Notes under the pieces: generated by a model
What the model saw: only the letters and a program-made list of their open reading frames with translations
Databases searched by the model: none
Told to the model about the DNA's origin: nothing
In this document: positions 44,900 through 55,000 of the stretch, piece after piece
How positions within the stretch are numbered: position 1 is the first letter of the stretch
How the letters are laid out: each line of letters opens with the position of its first letter
Program-made: the position numbers and the translations under genes
Source of the DNA: Lachnospiraceae bacterium
GTDB taxonomy: Bacteria > Bacillota > Clostridia > Lachnospirales > Lachnospiraceae
NCBI GenBank assembly: GCA_015057635.1
Contig: SVEB01000023.1
Span: 1 to 64,000, forward strand
DNA: 64,000 nt
Direction of reading: 5' to 3'

Positions 44900-45658
44900 T
44901 TACTGTAGATCACTATTGTCCAAACGGATCATATCATATGCTAATACCAATGTTTTTTCTTTTCCCTCTTTTGTAAACCCATGGCCTTCCTCTTTCAATA
45001 TATGTAAACTGGCATTTTGATATCTGCTCGCTGCTTTCCTGCTATATTCAAATGATACAACCGGATCTTTATCTCCATGAATAATAAGGACTTTCCCCTT
45101 ATAGCATCCTATATTTTGGAATGCATCAAATTCATGTATTGATGTGAAAAATTTTCTACCTAATGTCATACCTTGAAATTCTACTTTTTCAGGGATTTCT
45201 GAAATTTCAGGAAACTTCTTACGCCAATCATTTGCAATACAAAATGCCGGATAAACTAAGATCAGTCCTCTCACACGACTGCCTAAATTATTGACTGCCA
45301 TAGCACTGATTAATCCACCCTGACTTTCTCCCCAAAGGAATATGTTGTCCTTATCGGTACAGCTCCAAGTACTTATCTCATTGAATACAGCTAGCAGATC
45401 TTCTTCTTCCGTAAAAAGTGTCATCTCTGTCGTCTTCATACTACTTTTAGAATGTACGGAACCTCCGCAAAAATCATGATAGAATACTCCGATTCCCCGC
45501 TCCGTTAAATATTGGGCATATGGTTCAGCCCATATTCCACTTCCGTTATAGCCATGACTGAAAATAACGATCGGATACTTGTCTTTTTTCTCCGGTTTAC
45601 AAAATACACCATAACTCTCCCGTCCATGGTGACTTATTCTCATTTCTTCCTTTTTCAT
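44900..45658 (-). CDS. Alpha/beta hydrolase, possible carbohydrate esterase
   Basis: 252 residues from ATG 45658, after GAGGTGATT. The alpha/beta-hydrolase triad is visible: oxyanion/HG region VIFSHGYNGSG, nucleophile Ser in LWGESQGGLIS, Asp in IIHGDKDPVVS and His in KEEGHGFTKEG. Length, the HGDxDxxV strand and the small lid resemble rumen feruloyl/cinnamoyl esterases such as Est1E, so removal of ester side chains from xylan fragments is plausible. No signal peptide: it would act on imported material. It is 100 bases downstream of the ABC-transporter operon in the same direction. Confidence 0.78.
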   Translation of the reverse strand: MKKEEMRISHHGRESYGVFCKPEKKDKYPIVIFSHGYNGSGIWAEPYAQYLTERGIGVFYHDFCGGSVHSKSSMKTTEMTLFTEEEDLLAVFNEISTWSCTDKDNIFLWGESQGGLISAMAVNNLGSRVRGLILVYPAFCIANDWRKKFPEISEIPEKVEFQGMTLGRKFFTSIHEFDAFQNIGCYKGKVLIIHGDKDPVVSFEYSRKAASRYQNASLHILKEEGHGFTKEGKEKTLVLAYDMIRLDNSDLQ

Positions 45659-45759
45659 AATCACCTCATCAAGCATACTACCTCGACTTTCCTTTCCTGT
45701 TTAATATAGGTAGCTATCCTCATTTCTTCCACCGCCACGAGTTTATTAACTTTAGCATC

Positions 45760-47403
45760 TTATGATTGTTTCGTACTGCAATACTCCTCATATTGTTTCC
45801 TGCACTCTTCCATAATAGTATCAATTCCGGCAGCTTTTAATTTCTCTACAAATTCATTATATTTACTTTCTGTTTCATCACCATACAGCCCAAGATTAAA
45901 ACTTGAAGTATACTCCTCCACAATCGAGTTGACTACTGCCATTTCTGTTTCTACCGGCTGACTATCAAAAGAAAAACCGCTGGCAAGAGAGGTATACTCC
46001 TTCTTTTCACATAATTCTCCAAAGTAATTACTACGAGGATCCTCACTATACTCACCAGGTATATCCTTTCCTGGGATTCCCCATGCCCAACAGCCCCATG
46101 GATATGCATTTGAGGATTCTCCCAGTACTCGCTTACCGTCTTCTGTTAACTTATAATGAACGCCCTCAATTCCTCCTAAGAGCAGGTTATTCACCTCTGG
46201 AAATCCTTTCATACAATCCAATACAAGCGCTGTTCTCTCTGGATTCTTACAGCTAGCCGGAATCGCCATAGCATCATTTGCATAGCTGTCCCGCTGTGCA
46301 TGTGCATCAGGAGTAACATCAAAGACCTCAAAACTCCCTAGTCCGCTTTCTTCCATCTTCTTGCCAGAGCTTATTGCTGCAGAATTCCAGATGATCGAAG
46401 CTGTCTTTCCACTTTCAAAATTGACCTGTGGATCCGAAGTATCATTAATTCTTGTAGGCGACCACACATTGTGATCGGCCATTTCTGCCATTTCCAAATA
46501 TAGCTTTAAGCAATCCTCGGATAAATATTTATAAAATACATCCTTATCCCAATCAGGCAGTGTCTCTTCTCCATGCGGATAGTACATAAAATCATAGCCG
46601 CTGGCTAATGTCTCTGCCCCTACATTCTGCCACCAGAGATGGTCACTGAATTCATTTGATCCTCTCTGCCCGTTCGCATAAATACCATTCTGAGATTCGT
46701 TATCTGCAATGGCATACAACGCTTCTTTCATGGTATCCCAGCTGTTAATCTCCTTGATTCCTGTTTTCTCCAACAAATCGGAACGGACTACTATTACATT
46801 ATAATTGGTAAAGGTTGAAAAGTTCTTTGGAACGGCATAAATTTTACCGCTGATCGATATCTGATTCCAGCTTTCCGGTGCCTGTTGTTCATAGCTGTAA
46901 GGCAGATACGTCTTTAAAAAATCAGGTGTCAGTTCTAAAAATGCACCATTTCCCACTTCTGAATTATAATTGCACCAAGATGAGGTATAGATTAAATCTA
47001 CCTTATCCCCACCTGATAGAAGCAGTGAATATTTTGTTTGCAGATCCCCCCAGCTGATAAACTCAATATGAAGCGTGGAATTTAACCATGGTTCCAGATA
47101 ATCACGATTGACCTTATCTAAGACCATATCCATATCTTGCGGCCTTTCCCCCACAGCATAAAGCTCAATATCCTCATGCTTGGACAAATCAAATCCCTTA
47201 TCTCTGTAAGGACTATCCTCCGAAATCCCTAAATTTTGTTCCTGGGCCGCACTTGAATCCTTAGTCATACTTTCCGGACTCTTTGTCTGAGCTTCCGTTG
47301 ATTTACTGCTGCCTGTACATGCAGTCATAGATAAAGTCATTACAATCGCTGTTAGTAACGCTGGCATCCTTTTTGAGATTTTACTGATCACTTTACGATA
47401 CAT
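45760..47403 (-). CDS. Sugar ABC transporter substrate-binding lipoprotein
   Basis: 547 residues. Lipoprotein signal with lipobox LSMTAC (Cys29), then a S/T/Q-rich linker and a large two-lobed binding protein of the CUT1 class with extended length (about 500 mature residues), of the LipO/DUF3502-like kind. ISISGKIYAVPKNFSTF and NPERTALVLDCMKGFPEV are characteristic of this long class. It is the last gene of a permease-permease-binding protein unit that lacks its own ATPase, so it probably shares an MsmK-like one encoded elsewhere. GAGGAGG precedes the start. Confidence 0.9.
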   Translation of the reverse strand: MYRKVISKISKRMPALLTAIVMTLSMTACTGSSKSTEAQTKSPESMTKDSSAAQEQNLGISEDSPYRDKGFDLSKHEDIELYAVGERPQDMDMVLDKVNRDYLEPWLNSTLHIEFISWGDLQTKYSLLLSGGDKVDLIYTSSWCNYNSEVGNGAFLELTPDFLKTYLPYSYEQQAPESWNQISISGKIYAVPKNFSTFTNYNVIVVRSDLLEKTGIKEINSWDTMKEALYAIADNESQNGIYANGQRGSNEFSDHLWWQNVGAETLASGYDFMYYPHGEETLPDWDKDVFYKYLSEDCLKLYLEMAEMADHNVWSPTRINDTSDPQVNFESGKTASIIWNSAAISSGKKMEESGLGSFEVFDVTPDAHAQRDSYANDAMAIPASCKNPERTALVLDCMKGFPEVNNLLLGGIEGVHYKLTEDGKRVLGESSNAYPWGCWAWGIPGKDIPGEYSEDPRSNYFGELCEKKEYTSLASGFSFDSQPVETEMAVVNSIVEEYTSSFNLGLYGDETESKYNEFVEKLKAAGIDTIMEECRKQYEEYCSTKQS

Positions 47404-47441
47404 TTTAATCCTCCTCTTTTTTTATTTAAATGACCTTATGT

Positions 47442-48356
47442 TTATCCTTTTACGGAGCCAATGGTCATTCCTTTAACAAAGTATTTTTGCAAAAACGGAT
47501 ATAGTAAAATAATCGGTCCTGTTGCGATCACCGTCATCGCCATTTTCATACTCTCCGTTGGAAGCGTAGCCACTACCACCCCGGTCTGATTTGCAATTCT
47601 CGTCATTGATTCTGCGCTGTTTAATATGTTTTGAAGCATATATTGCAGATTCCATTTCGTATTGTCGTTGATATAAAGCATACAGTTATACCAGTCGTTC
47701 CAATAACCCAGTGCAGTAAAAAGCGCCAAAGTCGCCACCAATGGTTTGGAAAGCGGCATCATGATCTTAGCATAAACTGTCCATTCGCTTGCTCCATCCA
47801 TCTTGGCTGATTCCACAAGTTCATAGGGAATGCCCTTCATAAAGCTCTTAGAAATGATCATATTCCATACAGAAAACAGCCCTGGAATAATCAATGCATA
47901 AAGATGATTGTTAAAATGTAAAAACTTTGTACATAGTAAGTACCAGGGAACCAGTCCTCCACTAAATAACGTTGTGAAAAAATAAAAGAAAGAAAATTTA
48001 TTTCTCCATGGGAAATCTGGTCGTGAAAGAACATATCCGGTCATTGTCACAATCAATATAGCCAAAACTGTTCCTAGCAGTGTTACGTAAATAGTCACAC
48101 CATAAGCAGAAAAAATAGATTGCGGGCTTTTTAAAATACATCTGTAACCGTCCAATGCAAAATCCTTTATGCTCAAAAAAAAGCTGAACCCTTTCGTCAA
48201 AATCTGTTTTTCTTTTGTAAACGATCCGATCAAAACCAGATAAAATGGGATCACACAGACAATTGCAAAAACAGCAGTCAGTAAATATCCAATAAAATTA
48301 AAGACTTTAATATCCATAGAAGTTTTTATCTTATGTCCACTATGTTTTACTTTCAT
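47442..48356 (-). CDS. Carbohydrate ABC permease, LplC/MalG type
   Basis: 304 residues, six membrane helices. The EAA loop that docks on the ATPase is ELVESAKMDGASEWTVYAKIMMPLSKP and the C-terminus FVKGMTIGSVKG is typical of this half-transporter. A positively charged N-terminus and a Pro/Phe-rich helix 1 match the LplC group, which pairs with LplB. The gap to the next gene is 38 bases, so it is in the same operon as the binding protein. Confidence 0.93.
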   Translation of the reverse strand: MKVKHSGHKIKTSMDIKVFNFIGYLLTAVFAIVCVIPFYLVLIGSFTKEKQILTKGFSFFLSIKDFALDGYRCILKSPQSIFSAYGVTIYVTLLGTVLAILIVTMTGYVLSRPDFPWRNKFSFFYFFTTLFSGGLVPWYLLCTKFLHFNNHLYALIIPGLFSVWNMIISKSFMKGIPYELVESAKMDGASEWTVYAKIMMPLSKPLVATLALFTALGYWNDWYNCMLYINDNTKWNLQYMLQNILNSAESMTRIANQTGVVVATLPTESMKMAMTVIATGPIILLYPFLQKYFVKGMTIGSVKG

Positions 48357-48368
48357 TACTTTCCCTCC

Positions 48369-49310
48369 TTAATATAGTGCATAATCTGGATCTACTTTCT
48401 TAATGATATAGTTCACTAGGTTAATTGTAATAAAGCAAAGCACTGACTGATATAATCCTGCCGCAGCAGCCATTCCCATATTTGAGGTTGACATCATAGA
48501 TCGATAGACAAAAGTATCTAAAATATCCGAGGTCTGAAGCAATATCTGGTTATTTCCTACCAATTGATAGAACATTCCAAAGTCGCCTCTGAAAATTCCT
48601 CCAACCGCTAATAACAACATAGTTACAATATTAGGTTTTAAACATGGTAATGTAATATTATGAATCCTCTGCCATATATTCGCTCCATCTATCTTGGCAG
48701 CTTCATATATCTCCGGACTGATTCCAACAATTGCTGCCAAATATACTACACTTCCATACCCAGTGGATTTCCATAGCTTCATCAGGACCATGACAATCGG
48801 CCATTCTTTGGCCTTACTGTAAATGTTTACGCTCTCTAACCCCATACTGTTTAGCAGATTATTCAACACTCCATGGTCACCAAATATATTTAATACAATA
48901 GTTGCAACCACAACCCAAGAAATGAAGTGGGGAAGAAACATCATGGTTTGTGCAGTCTTCTTAAAAGCCTTATGTGTAATTTCATTTAAGATAATTGCAA
49001 ATCCAACTTCACAGACCAATCCCATTACAATGAAAACTGCATTATACAGCAATGTGTTTCTGGTTAATGGCCAAAGCTTATTTGATAAGATCATATAACG
49101 AAAATTACTAAATCCATTCCATGGACTTCCGAATATGCCGGCTTGATAATTATACTTCTTAAATGCGATAACGATTCCCGCCATCGGTATGTAACTAAAT
49201 GTTATGATCAACACCAGGGATGGTATCAACATGACAAGCAGCGGGATATTCTTTTTGACTTTTTTGAAAAACGACACCTTTTCTTGATACAAGCCTTTGT
49301 TCTTTCCCAT
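48369..49310 (-). CDS. Carbohydrate ABC permease, LplB type
   Basis: 313 residues, six membrane helices. LVMLIPSLVLIITFSYIPMAG (helix 1) and the EAA loop ISPEIYEAAKIDGANIWQRIH-type segment identify the LplB/MalF side. It is the first gene of the operon, 12 bases before the LplC-type gene, with a divergent regulator 206 bases upstream. Confidence 0.93.
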   Translation of the reverse strand: MGKNKGLYQEKVSFFKKVKKNIPLLVMLIPSLVLIITFSYIPMAGIVIAFKKYNYQAGIFGSPWNGFSNFRYMILSNKLWPLTRNTLLYNAVFIVMGLVCEVGFAIILNEITHKAFKKTAQTMMFLPHFISWVVVATIVLNIFGDHGVLNNLLNSMGLESVNIYSKAKEWPIVMVLMKLWKSTGYGSVVYLAAIVGISPEIYEAAKIDGANIWQRIHNITLPCLKPNIVTMLLLAVGGIFRGDFGMFYQLVGNNQILLQTSDILDTFVYRSMMSTSNMGMAAAAGLYQSVLCFITINLVNYIIKKVDPDYALY

Positions 49311-49423
49311 ATTGCAACCTCTCCTTTTTTTATCTTTTACGCCCTAAGAATATCACGCCTCTGTTCAGCTTTCAATTTCTTTAGCCTTTTGACAGTAATT
49401 CCTGTGATACTCTCATAAACATT

Positions 49424-49436
49424 GTGCATTATGCAC
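49424..49436. promoter_or_regulatory. Palindrome in the divergent promoter region
   Basis: GTGCATTATGCAC, perfect around a central T, roughly midway between the lplB-type start and the PucR-like start. A second imperfect pair (ATTGATTA...TAGCAAT) lies at about 49453-49471. Candidate sites for the adjacent regulator. Confidence 0.5.
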
Positions 49437-49515
49437 TGCATCTTATCGGCTATTGATTATTAATTAGCAATAACTTATAATATGTTTATTCTTTTTACTA
49501 TGGAGGAATACAATT

Positions 49516-50754
49516 ATGACAACCAAGGAATTGATTAAGAATTTAGAAGATATAACTTTAGACTATACTCTGGCAATTCACTCTTGTAATCTAGAGCAGG
49601 GAATTCACTTTTTCCTTCCTGCGCCGGCCTCACCGGTGCCCGGTACTATTTTCGTTGGTTCCGCTTCTGATTGGATTAATGTCCGCCGCCAGGAGAAGCT
49701 TTGTAATGAATGCACTTATCTGATCTGTATGGATAGAAATAGTCTGCCCGCTTTTCCGACTACAAACCTGCAAATAAATATTGTATATTTAAATGCTTCT
49801 TCACAGACTGTTGTTAGCAGACTTGTCTCGCTTGTTTCTAAAACCCGTTCTGCGCAATCCCCCTCCATAACACAACTATATAAATCATTTTGGCACGATA
49901 TATTAAATCAGGATATCACTACACAGAATCAGGTGATGGAACGCCTAACCCGCTTTCCCTTTCAAGTACATAAACATATTGCATGTATTGTCGTCAGGCA
50001 TGCTAAATCACTACGAAACACTGATACAATTCATAAAATAACGCGTGTTTTACAAAACTTCTTTCCAAATACCAATATTTTTTACAACGAAAAAGAATGG
50101 ATTGTTCTATATTCTCAGAAAAAAGATACTTCAGATAATTTAGACATCTCTTATCAAGATTTTTCAGATTTGTTGGAACACTATCAGCTCTATGCAGGGA
50201 TCAGTTATGCCTGTCAACTTCCAGAAGTCCTCCGAACTCTATACCTGACAGCCGATGCTTCGATCGAGCTTGGCAAACGTTTAGCAATTTCCTCACAATA
50301 TAGAAGGATATACACCTACCATCAGTATAACCCCTATTATGTCATACATTTGTGCTCTTGCTATTTCAGAAAATTACATAACACAGAGAATCTAATGTAC
50401 CTGACACATCCGGATATTACCCGATTGTATTATCACGACCTTGAAAACAACAATAACCTGTTAGATGTTTTATACTCTTATCTATGCTGTGGGCAAAATC
50501 TCAACCGTGCATCGCAAAAGCTCCACATGCATCGCAATACTGTACTGAATAAACTTAACAAGATCAATGATTTTCTTCAGCACGATTTCGACTATGAGTC
50601 AGATCATTTTTTACTGCTGCTTTCTTGTATGATTATGCACTATCAGGGTATGTTTTTGCAGAAAGATGTGGATGAATTCTTTTCTTCTCATTCTTTTGAT
50701 CATCTGTCAAATGAACAAGACAACACGGATCTCCAGCAAGAATGTCCTGATTAG
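49516..50754 (+). CDS. PucR/CdaR-like transcriptional regulator
   Basis: 412 residues. The C-terminal helix-turn-helix of the PucR type is seen: LDVLYSYLCCGQNLNRASQKL, HMHRNTVLNKLNKINDFL (residues about 315-365), which is diagnostic. The N-terminal two thirds has no named domain I can identify; a central GGDEF-like middle region (IACIVVRHAK and YAGISYAC) fits CdaR-type regulators. GGAGG lies 10 bases before the ATG. Divergent from the sugar ABC operon, so it likely controls it, with effector unknown. Confidence 0.82.
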   Translation: MTTKELIKNLEDITLDYTLAIHSCNLEQGIHFFLPAPASPVPGTIFVGSASDWINVRRQEKLCNECTYLICMDRNSLPAFPTTNLQINIVYLNASSQTVVSRLVSLVSKTRSAQSPSITQLYKSFWHDILNQDITTQNQVMERLTRFPFQVHKHIACIVVRHAKSLRNTDTIHKITRVLQNFFPNTNIFYNEKEWIVLYSQKKDTSDNLDISYQDFSDLLEHYQLYAGISYACQLPEVLRTLYLTADASIELGKRLAISSQYRRIYTYHQYNPYYVIHLCSCYFRKLHNTENLMYLTHPDITRLYYHDLENNNNLLDVLYSYLCCGQNLNRASQKLHMHRNTVLNKLNKINDFLQHDFDYESDHFLLLLSCMIMHYQGMFLQKDVDEFFSSHSFDHLSNEQDNTDLQQECPD

Positions 50755-50855
50755 GCCACCTGCTTAATCTATTCTAATTCTACGCAGATTATGAGTTACC
50801 CTCTACCAGATGAACACCGCTGAATATCGGTCTAGCCAAGCCGCATAAGATAAAA

Positions 50856-50881
50856 GGCGCAGCAGTCAAAACCGCTACGCC
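50856..50881 (-). terminator. Terminator after the cohesin-like gene
   Basis: GGCGTAGC...GCTGCGCC (one G-U) followed by TTTTATC on the minus strand. Confidence 0.75.
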
Positions 50882-50907
50882 ATAAGCTCAAACTTATTGG
50901 AGTTATC

Positions 50908-51939
50908 TTACTTTCCATATAAGGTCATATTCTTATTTACTTTGTCGTTTTCAAAATCCCACAATATCGTACATTCTGCATCCTGATACCAGCTACCCGA
51001 TATCATCGAAGGTCCATTTGTAATTACCGGAACTCTCAGCTTCCTGCCATACCATACCGTCTGTACTGCTAACTTTGTACCTACATCAGCCGCATGTACA
51101 AACTGTACCTTTTTTCTGAAAAAGAATAAAATCAACAATACCAGAATCAATAAAGTACCAATTAGCAGCGGAATCTGCCATACCGTACCGGCATCGGTAT
51201 CCACTGGCTTGTCTGTCCACTTAGCATACAATGTCATATTTTCATTTACGGTGTCTTTATCAAAATCCCATTCTTCCTGTAAGCCGATATCCTTGTACCA
51301 GCCTGCAAATGCATAATTGTCGTACTTCGGATTCTCAGGGCATTTCAACAGTTCCCCATAATTGGCTATAACATCCTCCACCTCACTGCCGCCGTTGCTC
51401 ACAAAACGTACAATGCATCCACTGGACATAATAACGGTCAAATCTTTTGCTTCACATGCATAGGAGCCGGAACCATCCTTAAGAGCCACTAAATAATCTT
51501 TGCTGGTGATATGAGTCACCCCGGATGTCCCTACAACCCGAAGCTGAAAACTGCCTATCATTGTACTCGGTTTCCACTCCTCACCGCCGCTGATGGATAA
51601 GAAATTCATATAAAACTCACGATACTCATCAAGCATACTGATATCCGTAGACCGAATCCCATTATTTAATACAATGCTTCCTTCGACCAATTCGAAGAAC
51701 GTACTATCATAACTGATCTCATCCTGCATAGCATACATAGGATAGGATTCCTCAAAATCTGTCCGGTTTAACGTTAACACTACGGTGATAATATCACCGG
51801 TCTCTACTTCTTTTGTATCTTTTCCATCTATGGTCAATGAAAAATCAAATGACCCACTGCCCGCAATCGCAAAAACTTTAAATGGCAGTATTAATACAAG
51901 TAAAATGGATAGCAAGATACTGATCACTGTTTTCTTCAT
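50908..51939 (-). CDS. Membrane protein with cohesin-like ectodomain and InlB-type repeats
   Basis: 343 residues. A signal peptide (cleavage likely after VFA, residue 24) leads to a beta-rich domain (about 28-180) resembling cohesins: FDFSLTIDGKDTKEVETGDIITVVLTL opens in the cohesin style and ISYDSTFFELVEGSIVLNNG follows. Then a Listeria-Bacteroides (InlB B) repeat, VRFVSNGGSEVEDV to NMTLYAKW (177-242), a membrane helix (about 253-274, PLLIGTLLILVLLILFFF) and FRKK. The 65-residue tail ends with a second repeat-like unit (WYQDAECTILWDFENDKVNK), oddly on the cytoplasmic side if the topology is simple. It lies 100 bases downstream of the dockerin-bearing xylanase. Cohesin assignment is by eye and should be tested. 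Confidence 0.72.
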   Translation of the reverse strand: MKKTVISILLSILLVLILPFKVFAIAGSGSFDFSLTIDGKDTKEVETGDIITVVLTLNRTDFEESYPMYAMQDEISYDSTFFELVEGSIVLNNGIRSTDISMLDEYREFYMNFLSISGGEEWKPSTMIGSFQLRVVGTSGVTHITSKDYLVALKDGSGSYACEAKDLTVIMSSGCIVRFVSNGGSEVEDVIANYGELLKCPENPKYDNYAFAGWYKDIGLQEEWDFDKDTVNENMTLYAKWTDKPVDTDAGTVWQIPLLIGTLLILVLLILFFFRKKVQFVHAADVGTKLAVQTVWYGRKLRVPVITNGPSMISGSWYQDAECTILWDFENDKVNKNMTLYGK

Positions 51940-51955
51940 TGCTGCACCTCCGTAA

Positions 51956-51999
51956 ATAAAAAAATGGCAGGAAGCCCTCCCACCTAGTGAGGGCTTCCT
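51956..51999 (-). terminator. Terminator of the xylanase gene
   Basis: AGGAAGCCCTC-ACTAGGTGG-GAGGGCTTCCT then GCCATTTTTTTA on the minus strand, 43 bases past the xylanase stop. It partly uncouples the downstream anchor gene. Confidence 0.9.
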
Positions 52000-52041
52000 A
52001 TTCCAGTACTTTTAATTTTTAATAATTCCCAATTCTTATCG

Positions 52042-55000
52042 TTAATTCAGAACCGTATTTACGATCATAGCAGCATCCAGTACATTGATCTTCATATCGC
52101 CATTTACATCTGCACGAAGATACTTCTCCATCCTAATGCTTCCATTCTCCACTAAGTTGTACATATTGTAGATCAACTGTGCATCGTTCATATCTACTCG
52201 ACCAGTCATATTAACATCACCACTGTAATCAATACTTACAGTTTTGCCCTCGACTAAGTCAAATACATCGGTTACATCGGCTGCACCATCCTGAATGATG
52301 TTTAACAGCACGTATGCATCATACTTGTCAGACCACAACATTTCCTGTCCGTTGTAAGTATAAACTTTGCATTCCAGACGCTTCGTTCTCAATACAATCA
52401 TCTGCAGCATAGCACCGTCCAGTTTCATATATTCAATTTTTTCCACTTCTCCCAGAATCAGAGTCTTCTCAACGTTGAATGCGATTACATCATCCGCTGC
52501 AAAATCAGCACCCTTTACGATATAAGCGTCCCCATTTACAGTCAATTCATAAGCCTTACCGTTGATCGTAGCTGTTACAGCATACTTATACAGAGCATTC
52601 TTATTCAGATTCAGTACATAGTCTTCTCCAGGGGTTGCATATGCTACGAAATTCACGACATCGTTTACAGCACTTCCTCCGATTTCAACACGTGCAGCAT
52701 CTAAGATATCAATAAACCGAACACTGATATCACCAGAAATGTCGGTACCTAATACTGTTACAACACCGCCCTGCACAGTAGGGGTATAAGCAACACCATT
52801 GATCATAACCTCCGCAACGATTCCATGTACATTCGAGGTCGGAAGTTTAAAGCTAAAGTCTTCACCATATGTTACTGTACCATCTTCCGGCAGAGTCAGC
52901 TCAAGATCACCATCATATGCGAATTTGATGCTATAACTCTTTGGAGTACGTGTACCGGTAACCACAACATCTCCATTAACGTTCGGAACCGTCCAGCTGC
53001 CGTCTTCATTTTTAATAACCTCAGCCTTAATTCCTCCAACTGTAACAACAGGATCGCCATAAGTATAATTTACATTATCCTTAGGAGCAAATGTGTAATT
53101 CTCACCTTCTGCTGCAGATGCCGCACCGGTGTAGATTTCATCTAAATTAACTTTATAATCGCCTGCTAAAATTGTGATGATTACCGAATCAGGAGTAAGA
53201 TCAGTCTTCGTTAAGTCCATTGTTTCTGCTTCTTTTTGCGTACCAAATGCCGCACCGCTAACAGCAACAACTGCCTCCCCTCCTTTCATTGGCTTATATG
53301 CCAACGTATAGGAGGACTGATTTTCTTCTCCATAATCCGTAAAGTTCAAGACGCCTGTCTCAGATTCTACATATTCTGCACCATTTAAAACAGAAGCATC
53401 CGGATCAAAGTGCAGTAATTCAGGATCATACGTAACGGTAAACTCTGAAGCGGCAAAGTTCTTGCCTGCATGCAAGGATACATATGCTGTTTCCGATACA
53501 TCGATCTTAGGTGTAGATGTCGTAACCTTCGCTGTCTGACTGTTTGTGCCAGGCACATAGGTTCCGAGGTCACCAAGATCAACTGCATAGTCAGCACTTA
53601 CTTTCTCATACTCACCAGCAAAGTAATCATCCAAGTAGGAATGTCCAAGAATGAATCTATCCGGATCCATAGCACCGTAATAACCAGCGTTAGCATTGTT
53701 ATTCTGATCAAACAATACATAGCTTCCCTGCCATCCTGAACCGGCTACACCCCAGCTCATAATGTGGTCGATATATGGAGCGAACTTTGCAAACATTTTG
53801 TACAATAGCGCATACTGATAACCAAGAGCATCCGACTGTCTGACATTGAGCACCTCAGGTGCAGTCGCACCACCTCCAGGGGCATCCGGCAGCAGCTTTA
53901 GATCTAATTCTGAGAAGGAAATACCAGAAAGGAGACCTTTATCAATAAGAGATGCGCAGAGAGCCATAGCATATTGATTATCGCTTGCAAGGGTCTTTCC
54001 AACAGAATCATGTCCCTGGAAACCAATGACTTCAATCAGCGGTCTTCCATCATACAATGGGTCAGAGAGCCATGCCGTGTTAAGCTCAAGAGCCATATTA
54101 TATATCGTTCTCGCTTTTGTACGGGTAGCAGTACCATAATCGTTATAAGTCAGTTTCGGAGGTTCATCAACGACATAAGCATCAATGCTGCCATCGGTGT
54201 CATGTCCGTCAAGCTTCATATACTCCGGAAGAGAAGCATAGTTGGCTTTATAAGCAGCTGCCATCTTGGCATTCGGAACTGCAATATGAGCGTATTTGAA
54301 GAGTAAGTAAATGTAATGTTCTGTGATATCACCACTAATTTCATCATCTGACATTGCAACAAGCCAGTTGGTATGTTTAAGGCTTGTTCTCCAGCTATTG
54401 GCATCTGTCGGGATGATTTCGCTGTGACGGCTTTCGTGTACCTCTTCATTCAGTACATCCCATGAGTTGAATGGGATAATTCCACGAGACTCACTAGAAC
54501 CATACTTTTCATCTGTACTCAGGAAATGACGCATTACATACATGGTATGGTTAAACTGTACTCTTCTGGCCATCTCTTTGTCTACCGCAACCGTCGTTGT
54601 AACGCCGTTGCCTAATCCATAGAATTCAGATGTACCGGTATATCCTGAAGCTAAGTGTGCCGGAATCATCTGTCTCATCCATCCTGGAGCCTGATTATAC
54701 CATGCTAAAACATGACCATGAGACTTATACTCCCCGGCAGTTCCGGAATCCCTGATCGCCAGATAAGAATTGGTTGGAAAACGATATTCACCTAAGCCCG
54801 GAGTGGTGTTTGCACCGTTTAACGGTTCACCGGTAACGCTTGTCAGCCAGTTTGGTCCGTATGGATGCGTACCCTCAGCCTTGAGGTTGTTGCCGTCAAC
54901 AAAGATTTCATAATGTCTAGCTCTGGTTCCGTTTACGGTTCCCGTTCCGATTGCACCGACCATGAACAGACCATTTTCCTTATTGTAAACACTCTTTAAC

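Noticed and set aside
49311-49515. Catabolite-repression (cre) site at the sugar operon
   Set aside because: No sequence close to TGWAANCGNTNWCA was found; only the GTGCATTATGCAC palindrome stands out.
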